From Laceyella tengchongensis (GTDB taxonomy: Bacteria > Bacillota > Bacilli > Thermoactinomycetales > Thermoactinomycetaceae), in NCBI RefSeq assembly GCF_900182735.1, contig NZ_FXTU01000002.1:248001-312000 (forward strand): a DNA stretch of 64,000 nt, in the 5' to 3' direction. A program made the translations under genes and the position numbers. Below the pieces are notes generated by a model. The model ran no database searches. It was not told the origin of the DNA and saw only the letters and a program-made list of their open reading frames with translations. Positions 41,806 through 51,222 of this stretch are shown here, piece after piece. The stretch's first letter is position 1, and each line of letters starts with the position of its first letter.

Positions 41806-43128
41806 TCAATACAGAACATCCAACTCCAGATCAAGCTCATTTTCCACGCGGTACAACTCTTGCAAAAACTCGGCAAATTTCTCTTTGTCCTGTTGCTCGT
41901 AACAGCGTGCCAACTTGAGAATCACCTTGTGCTCTTGTGGCTTGTCCCCTTTTTTGCGCGCCATCTTCCACACTTTCTCATACACTTGAATCGCATCACT
42001 GTAAGCGCCTTGCTTAGCGTGACAGTCCCCCAAAACAATGTACGTTTCCCGATGCGGCATGGTTTGGTGATTTCGTTCACAAATAGCCACAGCCTCTTCC
42101 AACACTTGTTTGGCTTCGTCGCTTTTGCCTTGTTCCAGCAACACCATCCCCAAATATGTATGCGTTTTTATTTTTAATTCATCCGCTTTAATTTTTTCTT
42201 GCAAGCAGAGTGCCGTGCGGAAACAATCCTCCGCCTCATCCCATTGGCCCTTGCGCAAATGGATACCGCCCAGCATCATCCACAGCTCGGATGCATGTTC
42301 TGGCTTTTTGTTGATACGGGCCAGTTCGATCCCTGCGGTAGCGTGGCTAACCGCTTCATCATACAATTTGAGCTTGGTCAGCATGGAAACCCGTGACTGC
42401 GACAAATTTAGCGCCACTTCCACATTTTTGATCTCATCGATCTGTTGCCACAAATCTTCAATCAGCCGCAGTCCCTCCTCGATCCGATCCAGCTTTTCCA
42501 ACACTTTCACCTTCGCCGCTAACAACATGCTTTTATAATCGCTGCGCTCACCCGCCTCTTGGAAATGCTCTATGCCTTCTTCTACATACTTCAAGGCTTG
42601 GTCCGCATCATGCACTTCCATCGCAATGCGCCCCAGTTCATGATAACTAGCCGCTTTTATGTTGCTTTTCTGCCACTCCCCCTTCTGGTCGACGATCCGA
42701 ATCGCTTCTAGAAAATGATTTTGTGATTTAACCCAATTTTTCTTCTGCAAATAGATTTTCCCTCGCAAAAAATGTACATAGGCTGTGGACAAGTGATTGT
42801 TAGGCACTGCCAATTTGCGCAATTTCTCCAAGCCTTTGTCGGGATTCATCAAGTCAACAATACTTTCCACCGCTGCCAGCTTTAATTCCATTTGCTCTTC
42901 TTCCTGCTTTTCTTTTGCCCACAATTCATGAATCTGCTCTAGGTTCACTCCCAGTTTGTCAGCGATGTACCGAACCTTTTCCTCGTTTACATAGGTGATG
43001 CCCCGCTCAATATTGCTGATCGTGGAAGGGGAAATAAAGTCATCGGCCAGATCCTCTAACCTCAGACCCAGTTCTTTCCTCCGTTTGCGCAACAATTCAC
43101 CAATTTGGCTGGGATGAATATACTCCAT
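41806..43128 (-). CDS. XRE helix-turn-helix regulator with TPR array (RRNPP-like architecture)
   Basis: 440-residue protein: N-terminal HTH (residues ~8-60, IGELLRKRRKELGLRLEDLA, ending SNIERG) followed by about seven TPR units to the C-terminus. This is the build of Rgg/NprR/PlcR-type peptide-sensing regulators, but also of TPR regulators with no peptide. The start at 43128 has AGAGGTGA upstream. It is divergent from the DUF3970-like gene, whose strong promoter lies in the shared region. No signal-peptide-bearing pheromone gene is visible on either side. Confidence 0.82.
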   Translation of the reverse strand: MEYIHPSQIGELLRKRRKELGLRLEDLADDFISPSTISNIERGITYVNEEKVRYIADKLGVNLEQIHELWAKEKQEEEQMELKLAAVESIVDLMNPDKGLEKLRKLAVPNNHLSTAYVHFLRGKIYLQKKNWVKSQNHFLEAIRIVDQKGEWQKSNIKAASYHELGRIAMEVHDADQALKYVEEGIEHFQEAGERSDYKSMLLAAKVKVLEKLDRIEEGLRLIEDLWQQIDEIKNVEVALNLSQSRVSMLTKLKLYDEAVSHATAGIELARINKKPEHASELWMMLGGIHLRKGQWDEAEDCFRTALCLQEKIKADELKIKTHTYLGMVLLEQGKSDEAKQVLEEAVAICERNHQTMPHRETYIVLGDCHAKQGAYSDAIQVYEKVWKMARKKGDKPQEHKVILKLARCYEQQDKEKFAEFLQELYRVENELDLELDVLY

Positions 43129-43245
43129 TCGCTCATTCACCTCTTCATCAAGGATTGCATCGCAACCCCAACAAATTAATTGAAATTTTACCGCATTCTA
43201 ACCATTTGATAGAAAGATTATTAGAGTTTCAAATGGAAGGGCGGT

Positions 43246-43274
43246 TTGACATAAATTTTTCCAGGATGTATACT
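43246..43274 (+). promoter_or_regulatory. strong sigma-A promoter of the DUF3970-like gene
   Basis: TTGACA, 17 bases, TATACT; one mismatch in total. About 54 bases before the start codon. Confidence 0.75.
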
Positions 43275-43327
43275 CTTCGTATCACAATAATAAATTTTCA
43301 GTAAAATAAAACGAAAGGATTGAAGTG

Positions 43328-43627
43328 ATGCTGAAATTGCTCATCTCCGGAAAACCTTCAGAACTACACCCCTTCCTGTTTGACCTTGCCACACAACCAC
43401 AATATCATATGCAATTGCACACTATTGAACAATCCCCCTCCCCAACGGGAGAAGCAAAGGTGGAAGCACAGCTTCAGTTTGTACCAACCCATCGCAATCC
43501 ACTGCATATCACGTTGATCACAGACACAGGTGAGGAGATTCACATCCACTTTGTCGATGGACACATGGTCAAAATGGATGAAACAATCACTTTTATCAGT
43601 GGGAAAGTTTATGACATATTTGGATAG
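43328..43627 (+). CDS. small protein, DUF3970-like
   Basis: 99-residue soluble protein with MLKLLISGKPSE at the start and a C-terminal MDETITFISGKVYDIFG, a pattern remembered from small Bacillus proteins named DUF3970. AAAGGA lies eight bases before the ATG. No signal sequence. It is divergently transcribed from the XRE-TPR regulator, a plausible controller. Confidence 0.62.
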   Translation: MLKLLISGKPSELHPFLFDLATQPQYHMQLHTIEQSPSPTGEAKVEAQLQFVPTHRNPLHITLITDTGEEIHIHFVDGHMVKMDETITFISGKVYDIFG

Positions 43628-43659
43628 AAAAAAGCCCCATCAACTCGGCTGGTAGGGGC
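43628..43659 (-). terminator. terminator-like hairpin
   Basis: GCCCC/GGGGC stem with a 16-base loop and six T residues on the minus strand, just after the DUF3970-like stop. It probably ends minus-strand transcription from the PAP2 gene. Confidence 0.55.
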
Positions 43660-43730
43660 ATGAAGAAAAGTTGGTCTATTCTATATTGTAGCATAATTAC
43701 CGGTGTATGGTAAGTGTCAATGCTAAGGAT

Positions 43731-43771
43731 TCAGCCCCTTTCCTAGGCAGCTTGTCCAGGAAAGGGGCTGA
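43731..43771. repeat. 14-bp perfect inverted repeat
   Basis: TCAGCCCCTTTCCT and its exact complement separated by 13 bases. No T-run on either strand. It begins 8 bases from the PAP2 stop and may stabilise or end that mRNA together with the hairpin at 43628. Confidence 0.7.
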
Positions 43772-43778
43772 AGGGGGT

Positions 43779-44312
43779 TCATATCACTTGAAACAAGTAA
43801 ACTGAACCCGCAGCAAACGCACTACCCAAGCAAGTTCCAATCAACACATCTGTGGGGTAATGCAAAGCCAGGTACATGCGAGAAAATCCGACAATGATGG
43901 CATACGGCAGTAAGATAGCCATGAATGCCGTCGAATGCAGGATAAACGTTATCGCGACGGAGAACGCCGCCGTCGTATGCCCCGACGGGAAAGAATAGTC
44001 CGTCAGCGGGTTGGGGAACGTATGCAAATGCTCCAACCGCAGATAAGGACGGATTCGAGGCATCAACATCTTCAGCACGCGCACGATCAAATGGCTACCC
44101 GCGAGGGCGATCACACCTTCAACCGCCCATGTTTTAAACTCTTCGGGCATAAACAGATACCACACAAGCAGAAAACCGATCGTAGCTGTGGGGCCACCCA
44201 GATGAGTAATCCGCGGCATCAACCAATCCAACCAACGGCATTTCCAATGACAATTGACCAGTTGAATCAATGAATGGTCATATCGGGTCACCCACGAAGC
44301 AATCCCTTTCAA
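43779..44312 (-). CDS. PAP2-family membrane phosphatase
   Basis: 177-residue phosphatidic-acid-phosphatase-type protein with about five helices and the three active-site motifs in order: KMLMPRIRP, PSGH and SRMYLALHYPTD. Likely substrates are lipid phosphates such as undecaprenyl pyrophosphate (BcrC-like), or phosphatidylglycerophosphate; the sequence does not decide. Confidence 0.9.
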   Translation of the reverse strand: MKGIASWVTRYDHSLIQLVNCHWKCRWLDWLMPRITHLGGPTATIGFLLVWYLFMPEEFKTWAVEGVIALAGSHLIVRVLKMLMPRIRPYLRLEHLHTFPNPLTDYSFPSGHTTAAFSVAITFILHSTAFMAILLPYAIIVGFSRMYLALHYPTDVLIGTCLGSAFAAGSVYLFQVI

Positions 44313-44393
44313 ACCGCCTCACCTCCGCCCGCTTCAGCGTAAAATTCCCATACATTGCCATGGTAATCAAATTAGTTGAAGAGAAGGTAAATG

Positions 44394-44425
44394 GGGTGTT
44401 AATCTTTGCCGGAAGATCAACACCC
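44394..44425 (-). terminator. hairpin after the M23 peptidase gene
   Basis: GGGTGTT/AACACCC with an inner ATCTT/AAGAT pairing and a 6-base loop. No T-run, so perhaps an mRNA 3' stabiliser. Confidence 0.5.
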
Positions 44426-44438
44426 ATGTCTATGTTTA

Positions 44439-45623
44439 TCAATTGAAAACACCTTCCAAAATCATCCTGCGCTCTTTTAAACTATATTGTTTCCAGAACC
44501 ATTCACCATAGAGAAACAGATCTAAGTGCAAATGCAATCCCTCGTCGTTGCCCTTCGCTCCGTCACTCGTTCCGGAATTCCCCACATAACCGATGATGTC
44601 ACCAGCTTTGATTTTTTGCCCTACCCGCACGTGGGGATCAATCCGATCTAAATGCACATAGCGAGCCATCAACCCTTTGTCATGTTGAATCCAAACCGAG
44701 CGGCCCCGCATGCGGTCAAGAATGTCCTCAGGGGTTTGTCCATCATTTTCGGCCCCTTTCGCCAACAACGCTTCCCTCTCCGGCGTCGTCATTTCCCGAT
44801 AATCATGATCTGCCCGCACAACCACTCCATCAGCGATGGAATAAACGGGCGTGTTGCGGTCGATCCGAGTACCGGTGCCATAACTATACCAATCAAGCCC
44901 TTCATGCACCCCATTGCGATATGTCCGGGGAGCGCCAGGCAAATGGGAAGCTCTGGTGCTGACATGCGCGCCCTTAAGCGGCTTTTCGACAAAAGACAGA
45001 TATCGGATCATGCCCTTGACAGAGAAGTTTGGCAAGTCCGGTTGCTGGGCGAACGCCGGTACAGCATCCTCATCCGCAATCCATATCGTCTTGCCACCTT
45101 CGATATTGAGTGATTGCCCGAACACCTCTTGCAGGATAGACACGGGAATGAAAACCTCCGACTCCTCGATGAGCGGCGGCTCCTTGAGTGGCGCGTAAAT
45201 GCCGTTCAGATTCATGACCGCAATGTTGCGAACCAACTCAAGCCGGGCCTCGCGGTAGGTGAGCGTCATCTTGCCCGACCGCAAATCAACCCGTCCCTTG
45301 ATCGGCAGGTGCCGTTTGACCTCAGCCAGTTTGATGTAGGCGGACCCGTTTTTGTGGATCACCGTCAAAGCGACGCCCTGCTGTTTGCCAGGGTTCGGTT
45401 GCTCATCGTCGGGCTTGGGATCAGGTTTAGCCGTGACAGGAGGCGTCTTGGGCTTCGCAATCGGTTTGGGTCTTTCCCCAGACGAGAGTGGGGATTCCGT
45501 TGACGTCAAATCAGCTTTGACCCATTCCTCCATCATTTGCAACCACGCTTTATTGCTTGGAGGCATAAAGACAATCAGTCCGAACAAGCTTACCATCGTT
45601 ATGAATAAAGATGCCTTGTTCAT
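44439..45623 (-). CDS. extracellular M23 peptidase with stalk domain
   Basis: 394-residue exported murein hydrolase. N-terminal helix (~5-22), a proline- and lysine-rich linker (~45-85), a copper-amine-oxidase-like N-terminal stalk domain (~90-185, FIPVSILQEVFGQSLNIEGGKTIWIA region) and a LytM/M23 domain with zinc ligands in VHEGLDW and LHLHLDL. The catalytic domain has an inserted segment between the two motifs. Start at 45623 has AAGGAG six bases upstream. Probable role: cell-wall remodelling. Confidence 0.88.
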   Translation of the reverse strand: MNKASLFITMVSLFGLIVFMPPSNKAWLQMMEEWVKADLTSTESPLSSGERPKPIAKPKTPPVTAKPDPKPDDEQPNPGKQQGVALTVIHKNGSAYIKLAEVKRHLPIKGRVDLRSGKMTLTYREARLELVRNIAVMNLNGIYAPLKEPPLIEESEVFIPVSILQEVFGQSLNIEGGKTIWIADEDAVPAFAQQPDLPNFSVKGMIRYLSFVEKPLKGAHVSTRASHLPGAPRTYRNGVHEGLDWYSYGTGTRIDRNTPVYSIADGVVVRADHDYREMTTPEREALLAKGAENDGQTPEDILDRMRGRSVWIQHDKGLMARYVHLDRIDPHVRVGQKIKAGDIIGYVGNSGTSDGAKGNDEGLHLHLDLFLYGEWFWKQYSLKERRMILEGVFN

Positions 45624-45666
45624 GGTCATCTCCTTGATCATGCCGTTTTTCTCATCAGTCAGGAAC

Positions 45667-45709
45667 AAAAAAGCTATTTCAACATCTTGAGAAAGGAAAA
45701 TGGCTTTTT
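45667..45709 (-). terminator. second terminator-like hairpin upstream of the M23 gene
   Basis: AAAGCCATTTTC/GAAATAGCTTTTTT pairing on the minus strand. It may insulate the M23 gene from dynA read-through. Confidence 0.4.
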
Positions 45710-45875
45710 CTCTTAAACGGCGGCTTTTGGAATAACCGATAGGCAAGCTTGACGTATGCAAGCCATTTACCCTTTTGCCTAACCATTGTAAGCTGAGTCG
45801 AAATGGAGGGTCAACCGCTCTCTGTAGCGTAAATATTTCGATTCAATGAAATTGCGTTGCCCTGCGTTCAACCGT

Positions 45876-45910
45876 AAAAACCCTTCGCACCTCATGAGCG
45901 AAGGGTTTTC
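45876..45910. terminator. terminator after dynA
   Basis: Perfect 12-bp stem AAAACCCTTCGC/GCGAAGGGTTTT with a 9-base loop, T-rich on both strands. The rest of the 345-base gap 45624-45969 shows no gene. Confidence 0.85.
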
Positions 45911-45969
45911 GTAACCGGAGCAGCCAAGCGCCGCTTCTTCGCAAGCAGGCATTTTCGCCGCATATAGCC

Positions 45970-48900
45970 TTATTCAGTCAATACCTTGTTCAACTCCGCG
46001 CTCACTTCGACGAATCGCCGTTGGGCTGCCATGAACACATCGAGTGGGAGGGTTTCGTCAAATCCTTGTAACAGCCATTCATATTCATGAATCACTTGAT
46101 CGCGCAATGTTTGTTTTACCCGGTCCACCGCCGCTTGCCACGCCATGGCATAGTGCCGGCCCCACTCCGCCTTGCACTGTTCCAGATAGGCGGCCACTTC
46201 CTGTTCCAGCACGCTCTTCAATTCGCTTTCCATCCGCGCTTTTTCCCCTTTTTCAAAAAAGGCTTTGGCGCTTTTGAACAAGCTGAGCGCTTTTTTAAAC
46301 GAGGCGGGCGATAGATTGGTCATCGGTTCTTTCAGCACGGGGGAAGCAATGCCCTCCTCACTGTGGAAAGTGGTTTGAAAGTCAGGGCGTACGGCTTCCA
46401 AACGCTTGGCGATGGTCTGCGCCAAAGCACTTTCCGTCCGTACAATCCATTTTTCCATCCGAAGTGCCGTCGCCCGCATTTCCTGAGACAGGTCGTGTTT
46501 GATGAATTCAACCAATTCACAGACGCAACCTTGTAATTTCTCTTTGACCTGTCCATCTTCCTTCAGCGCCGACGGGTTAAATATCTCAGTGAACACATCA
46601 TGGTAGCGATAAAACATCCGTTGTTTCACATAATAGAACAACTCATTCAATTCTTTTTCTAAGGCCTGCTCTTCTGCTTTCCCACCACTGGTACTGATGA
46701 TGCGTTCCATCGCTTCCCGCTCGGCAATCAGCGCCTGCCTGCTCGCTTCCTTTTCCGCTTTGCTCTGCGTTAGAGCTTGCCCCATCTGTTCCAGCATGTG
46801 CTCGGTCCGTTGCACTTCACTCCCCAACTGTTTCAATGAAACCTCTGTCAGGTCGTACAGAATAAACGACAGAAACGCTTGCTTAAACTGTGCCATACGC
46901 TCGTCTTCGGAATCGGCCAAAGCCTGTAAGCTGGACAGAGCAAACAAGCGCGGATGACGAATGCCGTATTGTTGCAACTGGCTTTCGATATATTGACGCA
47001 CCATGGCCAGCTCCTCTTCGGACGAAGCCAGGTCGGCGGCATTGATCACAAAAAACATCTTATCCAGGGAAAAGACATCTTTCACCCGGCCCAACTGAAT
47101 GAGAAATTCACGGTCGGCGCGGGAAAAAGGATGGTTGTAATAAGTGACATAAATGATGGCGTCGCTATTTTTAATGTATTGAAAGGCCACTTCCGTATGA
47201 CGCGCATGGATCGAATCCGCTCCGGGCGTATCCACGATGGTAACCCCCTGGCGGGTCAACGGCGCATCATAATACAAAGTGACGGATTCCACAAACGCCG
47301 ATTTCGCTTCGTTAGCTACGAAGGCTTCACACTCTGCTTGCGAAACCACTTTTTCGCCACCCAGCTCGCCCGCTAACTCCCCGTATCCTTGTTGAATAGC
47401 CCGCAAGAAGGGAAGCGCTAGCTTCTGCTTGGTGAAAGTGGTCGGTTCGCGCAACAGCTCCTCGATCCCCGCCACCGCCGCCTCTAGGGATTCCACTTCA
47501 CGCTGAAATAAGGCAGCTACTTGCTTAAGGTCTTGATAAAGGGCTTCCCGCGATTTGAAACGAATGACTGCCTCCCCATGGGCATATCTCTCTGTCGGCG
47601 GGCAGATACGGTGAATCGTAGCCGTCGTAGGATGCGGAGACACCGGCAATACGCGCTCACCTAACAACGCATTGGCAAAGGAGGATTTCCCGGCACTAAA
47701 CGCGCCAAACAACGCCACCGTATATTGTTTTCCCTCGATGCGAGCCCGTTTTTCCGCCCACTCCTCTCGCAACTGAGCGAAGTTTGGCAACTCTTGCAAG
47801 CTTTGTTCCGCTTGTTTCACCAATTGTAGCACCCAATTCGTCCGCATCGCCGCTTTAGGTGCTTGCGGCGCATCGGCCACCCGCGCGATAGTCGGCTGCT
47901 CTGGTGCAACCGTCTCTTCGGCCAGCTTCACTTCATAGCGTTGCCGAGCACCTGGGATCTCTTCATGAAGCAGGTAAGCAAGATCAGACTCGGCGACGTC
48001 AATGTCGCCACGCACTACCTGAAGGAGATATGCTTCATATTCGGCCAGCTCTCGATCTTTCGCCGCCAACTGCTGTTCCGCTGCCAACGCTTGCTTGATG
48101 TTGTTGATTTGGGCAGTCAATTGCATTTGTTGCGCTTGCATCCGATCAGCCTGTTCTCCCGCCATACGGTCATAGATGGTTTCCGCCCATTCGCGCGCCC
48201 GTTTCTTGATCGCTTGCGCCAAATCTTCGGCGTAAGTCAACACATAGGCGCCTGACCACTCCGCTCCCGGTTTGATCACTTGGGCCGGCAATTCCGGGGT
48301 CACCCATGAGACAGGCTGGTAAATCGCTTCACTGATGGGGTCCGTGTCCAATTGCCGCTCTTTGGCGAACTGCATGAGATGCGCCTTGAGATGAACTTCC
48401 AGTTGCGCTTCCACCGTCTGGCGCAATTGTTCATAAAAAGCAAGGCGACGCCGTTCTTTCTCTTGTTCCGTTTTTTTGGCGCTAAACAGAAAACCCACTT
48501 TGAACAGCGTCAACACCGTTTCCAAGTAGGCGCGGGCGGCCTCGCGCAGATCTGCCGGCATCAGGTAGGCGTTTTGTAACAAACGGTTCAAGCCGTGAAC
48601 CCACGCCTCCCGTTCCCGTTCGCTTTGCCCGGCAAGCTGGCTCAACTCATTTTCGCAATCAGCCAGCCACTCGCTCATGCTACGGCCAGCAGGCGGCGTA
48701 ACCGCGTGCAACATTTTCTCTAGCTTCGCCCGTTCTTCACGCTCTCGCACCCTAAGCGCGTCCAGATGTTCACCGATCAGATACTCGGCTTCTTTGCGCG
48801 CGCTCTCTTCCATACGATCTCTCTTACGCATCAGTCGCCGGATCAGTTCCTTGCATTCCGCCAATTGATTGGCCGGATGCGACCGATCAGCAAGCGAAGT

Positions 48901-49602
48901 ATAATATACGCCAGCCGGCTGAATTCCCCATTCGGCAAACGTTTTCTCCACATTCGCTTGATACGTGGCAAACGGAAGCTCTGCGTCGCGATGTTTGTCA
49001 ATCTGGTTGATGATCAGATAAACTTCCTCTTTTCGTGCGATCAGCTGCTTAATAAATGAAAGATTTCCTTCTGACTGCACATGGTTGTAATCCATCATGT
49101 AAAAGATGACATCCGCCAGATGCAAGGCAGAAAGGGTAACCGCCTGATGCGCGTCATCGGCGGAATCCACTCCCGGGGTGTCCAACAGCGCGACACCTTC
49201 AGGCAAAGCTTCCGTCTCGCGCTTGATGTGAACTGCCAGCACCTCTTCCCCATTTTTGCACAAGGCCTTCAACTCTTGCTCAGTGTAGACCCCAGCAAAA
49301 CGATGGATTTCTCCGGTGCTCAACAATAGCGTAACCTCATCCTTGCCAGCCATGATTTTCACCACATTGGCACTGGTCGGAATCGGGCTGGTCGGCAAGA
49401 TCGACTCACCGTACAACTCATTGAGCATAGAAGATTTGCCAGCCGAAAAATGCCCGCAAAATGCGATGGTCCATTCCCCTTTGGCCACTTTCCGCATCAA
49501 ATCCGCCATTTTTTCCCGATGCTCTTCATCATGGCGCTCACCCATGGCTTGTTCCACCGCCGCCAAGCGGTGCAAAACCGGTTGGAATTTCACGTCAATC
49601 AT
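45970..49602 (-). CDS. dynA: tandem dynamin-family GTPase (DynA)
   Basis: 1210-residue protein made of two fused bacterial dynamin units, as in B. subtilis DynA (YpbR). Each half has a GTPase domain, with P-loops GHFSAGKSS (~residue 49) and GAFSAGKSS (just past the middle), switch motifs DTPGVDSADD and DTPGADSIH, and long helical stalks. DynA tethers and fuses membranes and aids membrane repair and phage tolerance. AAGGAG precedes the start with a rather long 12-base spacing. Confidence 0.92.
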   Translation of the reverse strand: MIDVKFQPVLHRLAAVEQAMGERHDEEHREKMADLMRKVAKGEWTIAFCGHFSAGKSSMLNELYGESILPTSPIPTSANVVKIMAGKDEVTLLLSTGEIHRFAGVYTEQELKALCKNGEEVLAVHIKRETEALPEGVALLDTPGVDSADDAHQAVTLSALHLADVIFYMMDYNHVQSEGNLSFIKQLIARKEEVYLIINQIDKHRDAELPFATYQANVEKTFAEWGIQPAGVYYTSLADRSHPANQLAECKELIRRLMRKRDRMEESARKEAEYLIGEHLDALRVREREERAKLEKMLHAVTPPAGRSMSEWLADCENELSQLAGQSEREREAWVHGLNRLLQNAYLMPADLREAARAYLETVLTLFKVGFLFSAKKTEQEKERRRLAFYEQLRQTVEAQLEVHLKAHLMQFAKERQLDTDPISEAIYQPVSWVTPELPAQVIKPGAEWSGAYVLTYAEDLAQAIKKRAREWAETIYDRMAGEQADRMQAQQMQLTAQINNIKQALAAEQQLAAKDRELAEYEAYLLQVVRGDIDVAESDLAYLLHEEIPGARQRYEVKLAEETVAPEQPTIARVADAPQAPKAAMRTNWVLQLVKQAEQSLQELPNFAQLREEWAEKRARIEGKQYTVALFGAFSAGKSSFANALLGERVLPVSPHPTTATIHRICPPTERYAHGEAVIRFKSREALYQDLKQVAALFQREVESLEAAVAGIEELLREPTTFTKQKLALPFLRAIQQGYGELAGELGGEKVVSQAECEAFVANEAKSAFVESVTLYYDAPLTRQGVTIVDTPGADSIHARHTEVAFQYIKNSDAIIYVTYYNHPFSRADREFLIQLGRVKDVFSLDKMFFVINAADLASSEEELAMVRQYIESQLQQYGIRHPRLFALSSLQALADSEDERMAQFKQAFLSFILYDLTEVSLKQLGSEVQRTEHMLEQMGQALTQSKAEKEASRQALIAEREAMERIISTSGGKAEEQALEKELNELFYYVKQRMFYRYHDVFTEIFNPSALKEDGQVKEKLQGCVCELVEFIKHDLSQEMRATALRMEKWIVRTESALAQTIAKRLEAVRPDFQTTFHSEEGIASPVLKEPMTNLSPASFKKALSLFKSAKAFFEKGEKARMESELKSVLEQEVAAYLEQCKAEWGRHYAMAWQAAVDRVKQTLRDQVIHEYEWLLQGFDETLPLDVFMAAQRRFVEVSAELNKVLTE

Positions 49603-49722
49603 GAAAGTGCGCTTCTCCTTTTGAACTCAGTCTAGACTCTGCATACGTTCATTATCTTACCATATTCGCGCAAGAAAGCGCCTCCTTGGGAAAACAAGAA
49701 CCAGCGCGCCAGCCAAAGAACC

Positions 49723-49751
49723 TGAACAATATTTTCCAAATCAGTTATAAT
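49723..49751 (+). promoter_or_regulatory. predicted promoter of rmuC
   Basis: TGAACA, 17 bases, TATAAT. The -10 is consensus, the -35 four of six. Confidence 0.5.
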
Positions 49752-49787
49752 GGAAGGTGCTCGATTCCATAAAAGAAGGTGTTCGAC

Positions 49788-51110
49788 ATGTCGACAATCA
49801 TCGGGATCATCTCCCTCCTTTTGAACGCGGTTATTCTGTATCTCATCTTCCGGCGGGCGGATCGCGAAGGGAGTGGTTCATCCTTGCGCAAACAAGTGGA
49901 ACGATTGGAACTAAACCAAGAGCGATTGGAAAAATTGATGCGCGAAGAATTCGCCGCCAACCGGTTGGAATGGAACCGCTCGATCATTGAAAACCGGCGC
50001 GATCTGAGCAACTCCTTCAGCAATCTCACCCAATCCACCATCACCACCATTCGTGAAAGCTCACGTCAACAAAAAGACCTGCTGGACAGTTTTGCCAAGC
50101 AACTCAACGAAATGACCATCATGACCGAACGCAAACAGGAACTGCTACGAGACAAAGTGGAAGAAAAATTGAACCAGCTTCAGGAAGCCAACCAGCAAAA
50201 GCTGGAGCAGATGCGGCAGACGGTTGACGAAAAATTGCACCAAACGTTGGAACAAAGGCTGGGTGAATCTTTTCAATTGGTCAGTGAGCGATTGGAACGG
50301 GTTCATAAAAGCTTGGGGGAAATGCACCATCTGGCCACTGGCGTCGACGATCTCCGCAAAGTCTTGTCCAATGTGAAGAACCGTGGAGTCTTGGGGGAAA
50401 TCCAGCTGGAAAACATTTTGGAACAATTGCTAACGCCGGATCAATACAGCAAAAACGCCACGGTCAAAGAAAATAGCAAAGAGAATGTCGAATTCGCAAT
50501 CAAATTGCCCGCCAAAGACGCGGAACGCTCACATCTGTTGCTCCCGATCGATTCCAAGTTTCCATTGGACGATTACCAGCGCCTCACTGAAGCACAAGAG
50601 CGGGGACAAGCCGATCAGGCCCAAGAAGCATTGAAAAGCTTGGAAGCACGGATTAAGCAAGAAGCCAAAAAAATAGCGGATAAATACATCAATCCCCCGA
50701 CAACCACCGACTTCGCCATCCTCTTCCTGCCGATTGAAGGCTTATACGCCGAGATCTTACGGCGGCCCGGACTGTGGGAGCATATCCAGCGCCAATACAA
50801 AGTCGCGATTACCGGCCCCACCACATTGTCCGCCTTTTTGACCAGCCTGCACATGGGCTTCCGCACGCTGGCAATCCAAAAGCACACCAATGAAGCGTGG
50901 AAATGGTTGAGCCTGTTAAAAACAGAATTGTTTAAGTTTGGCGACACCTTGGCCAAGGCCCAGCGCAAGTTGGACGAGGCCAGCAAAACGATCGGCCAAG
51001 CGACCAAGCAAACGGAGACGATGAAAAAGAAACTGAACCGGGTGGAAAACCTTCCCGAGCTCGGTAGCTCAGAAGCCTTGCCACTCGCGGCCAATGACGA
51101 GCGGGAATGA
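49788..51110 (+). CDS. rmuC: RmuC-family DNA recombination protein
   Basis: 440 residues: one N-terminal membrane helix (~3-23), a long coiled coil (~30-180), then the RmuC nuclease-like domain (~190-380) with NRGVLGEIQLENIL, LPIDSKFPLDDYQRL and FAILFLPIEGLYAEIL. RmuC limits inversions at short inverted repeats in E. coli. The start is ATG 49788 with AGAAGGTG upstream. Divergent from dynA. Confidence 0.92.
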   Translation: MSTIIGIISLLLNAVILYLIFRRADREGSGSSLRKQVERLELNQERLEKLMREEFAANRLEWNRSIIENRRDLSNSFSNLTQSTITTIRESSRQQKDLLDSFAKQLNEMTIMTERKQELLRDKVEEKLNQLQEANQQKLEQMRQTVDEKLHQTLEQRLGESFQLVSERLERVHKSLGEMHHLATGVDDLRKVLSNVKNRGVLGEIQLENILEQLLTPDQYSKNATVKENSKENVEFAIKLPAKDAERSHLLLPIDSKFPLDDYQRLTEAQERGQADQAQEALKSLEARIKQEAKKIADKYINPPTTTDFAILFLPIEGLYAEILRRPGLWEHIQRQYKVAITGPTTLSAFLTSLHMGFRTLAIQKHTNEAWKWLSLLKTELFKFGDTLAKAQRKLDEASKTIGQATKQTETMKKKLNRVENLPELGSSEALPLAANDERE

Positions 51111-51135
51111 AACCTAAAACCGCATTCACCGCCCA

Positions 51136-51190
51136 TAAAAAAGCCTAAGCAGTTGAAAAAGGGCCCGGCTCCTTTTTCAACTGCTCAGGC
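51136..51190 (-). terminator. long terminator after the ATP-grasp gene
   Basis: 20-bp near-perfect stem (51143-51162 with 51171-51190) and a six-T tail on the minus strand; it also separates the convergent rmuC. Confidence 0.88.
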
Positions 51191-51222
51191 ATCTTTGTTG
51201 CAGTTAGATCACGCTGTTCACG

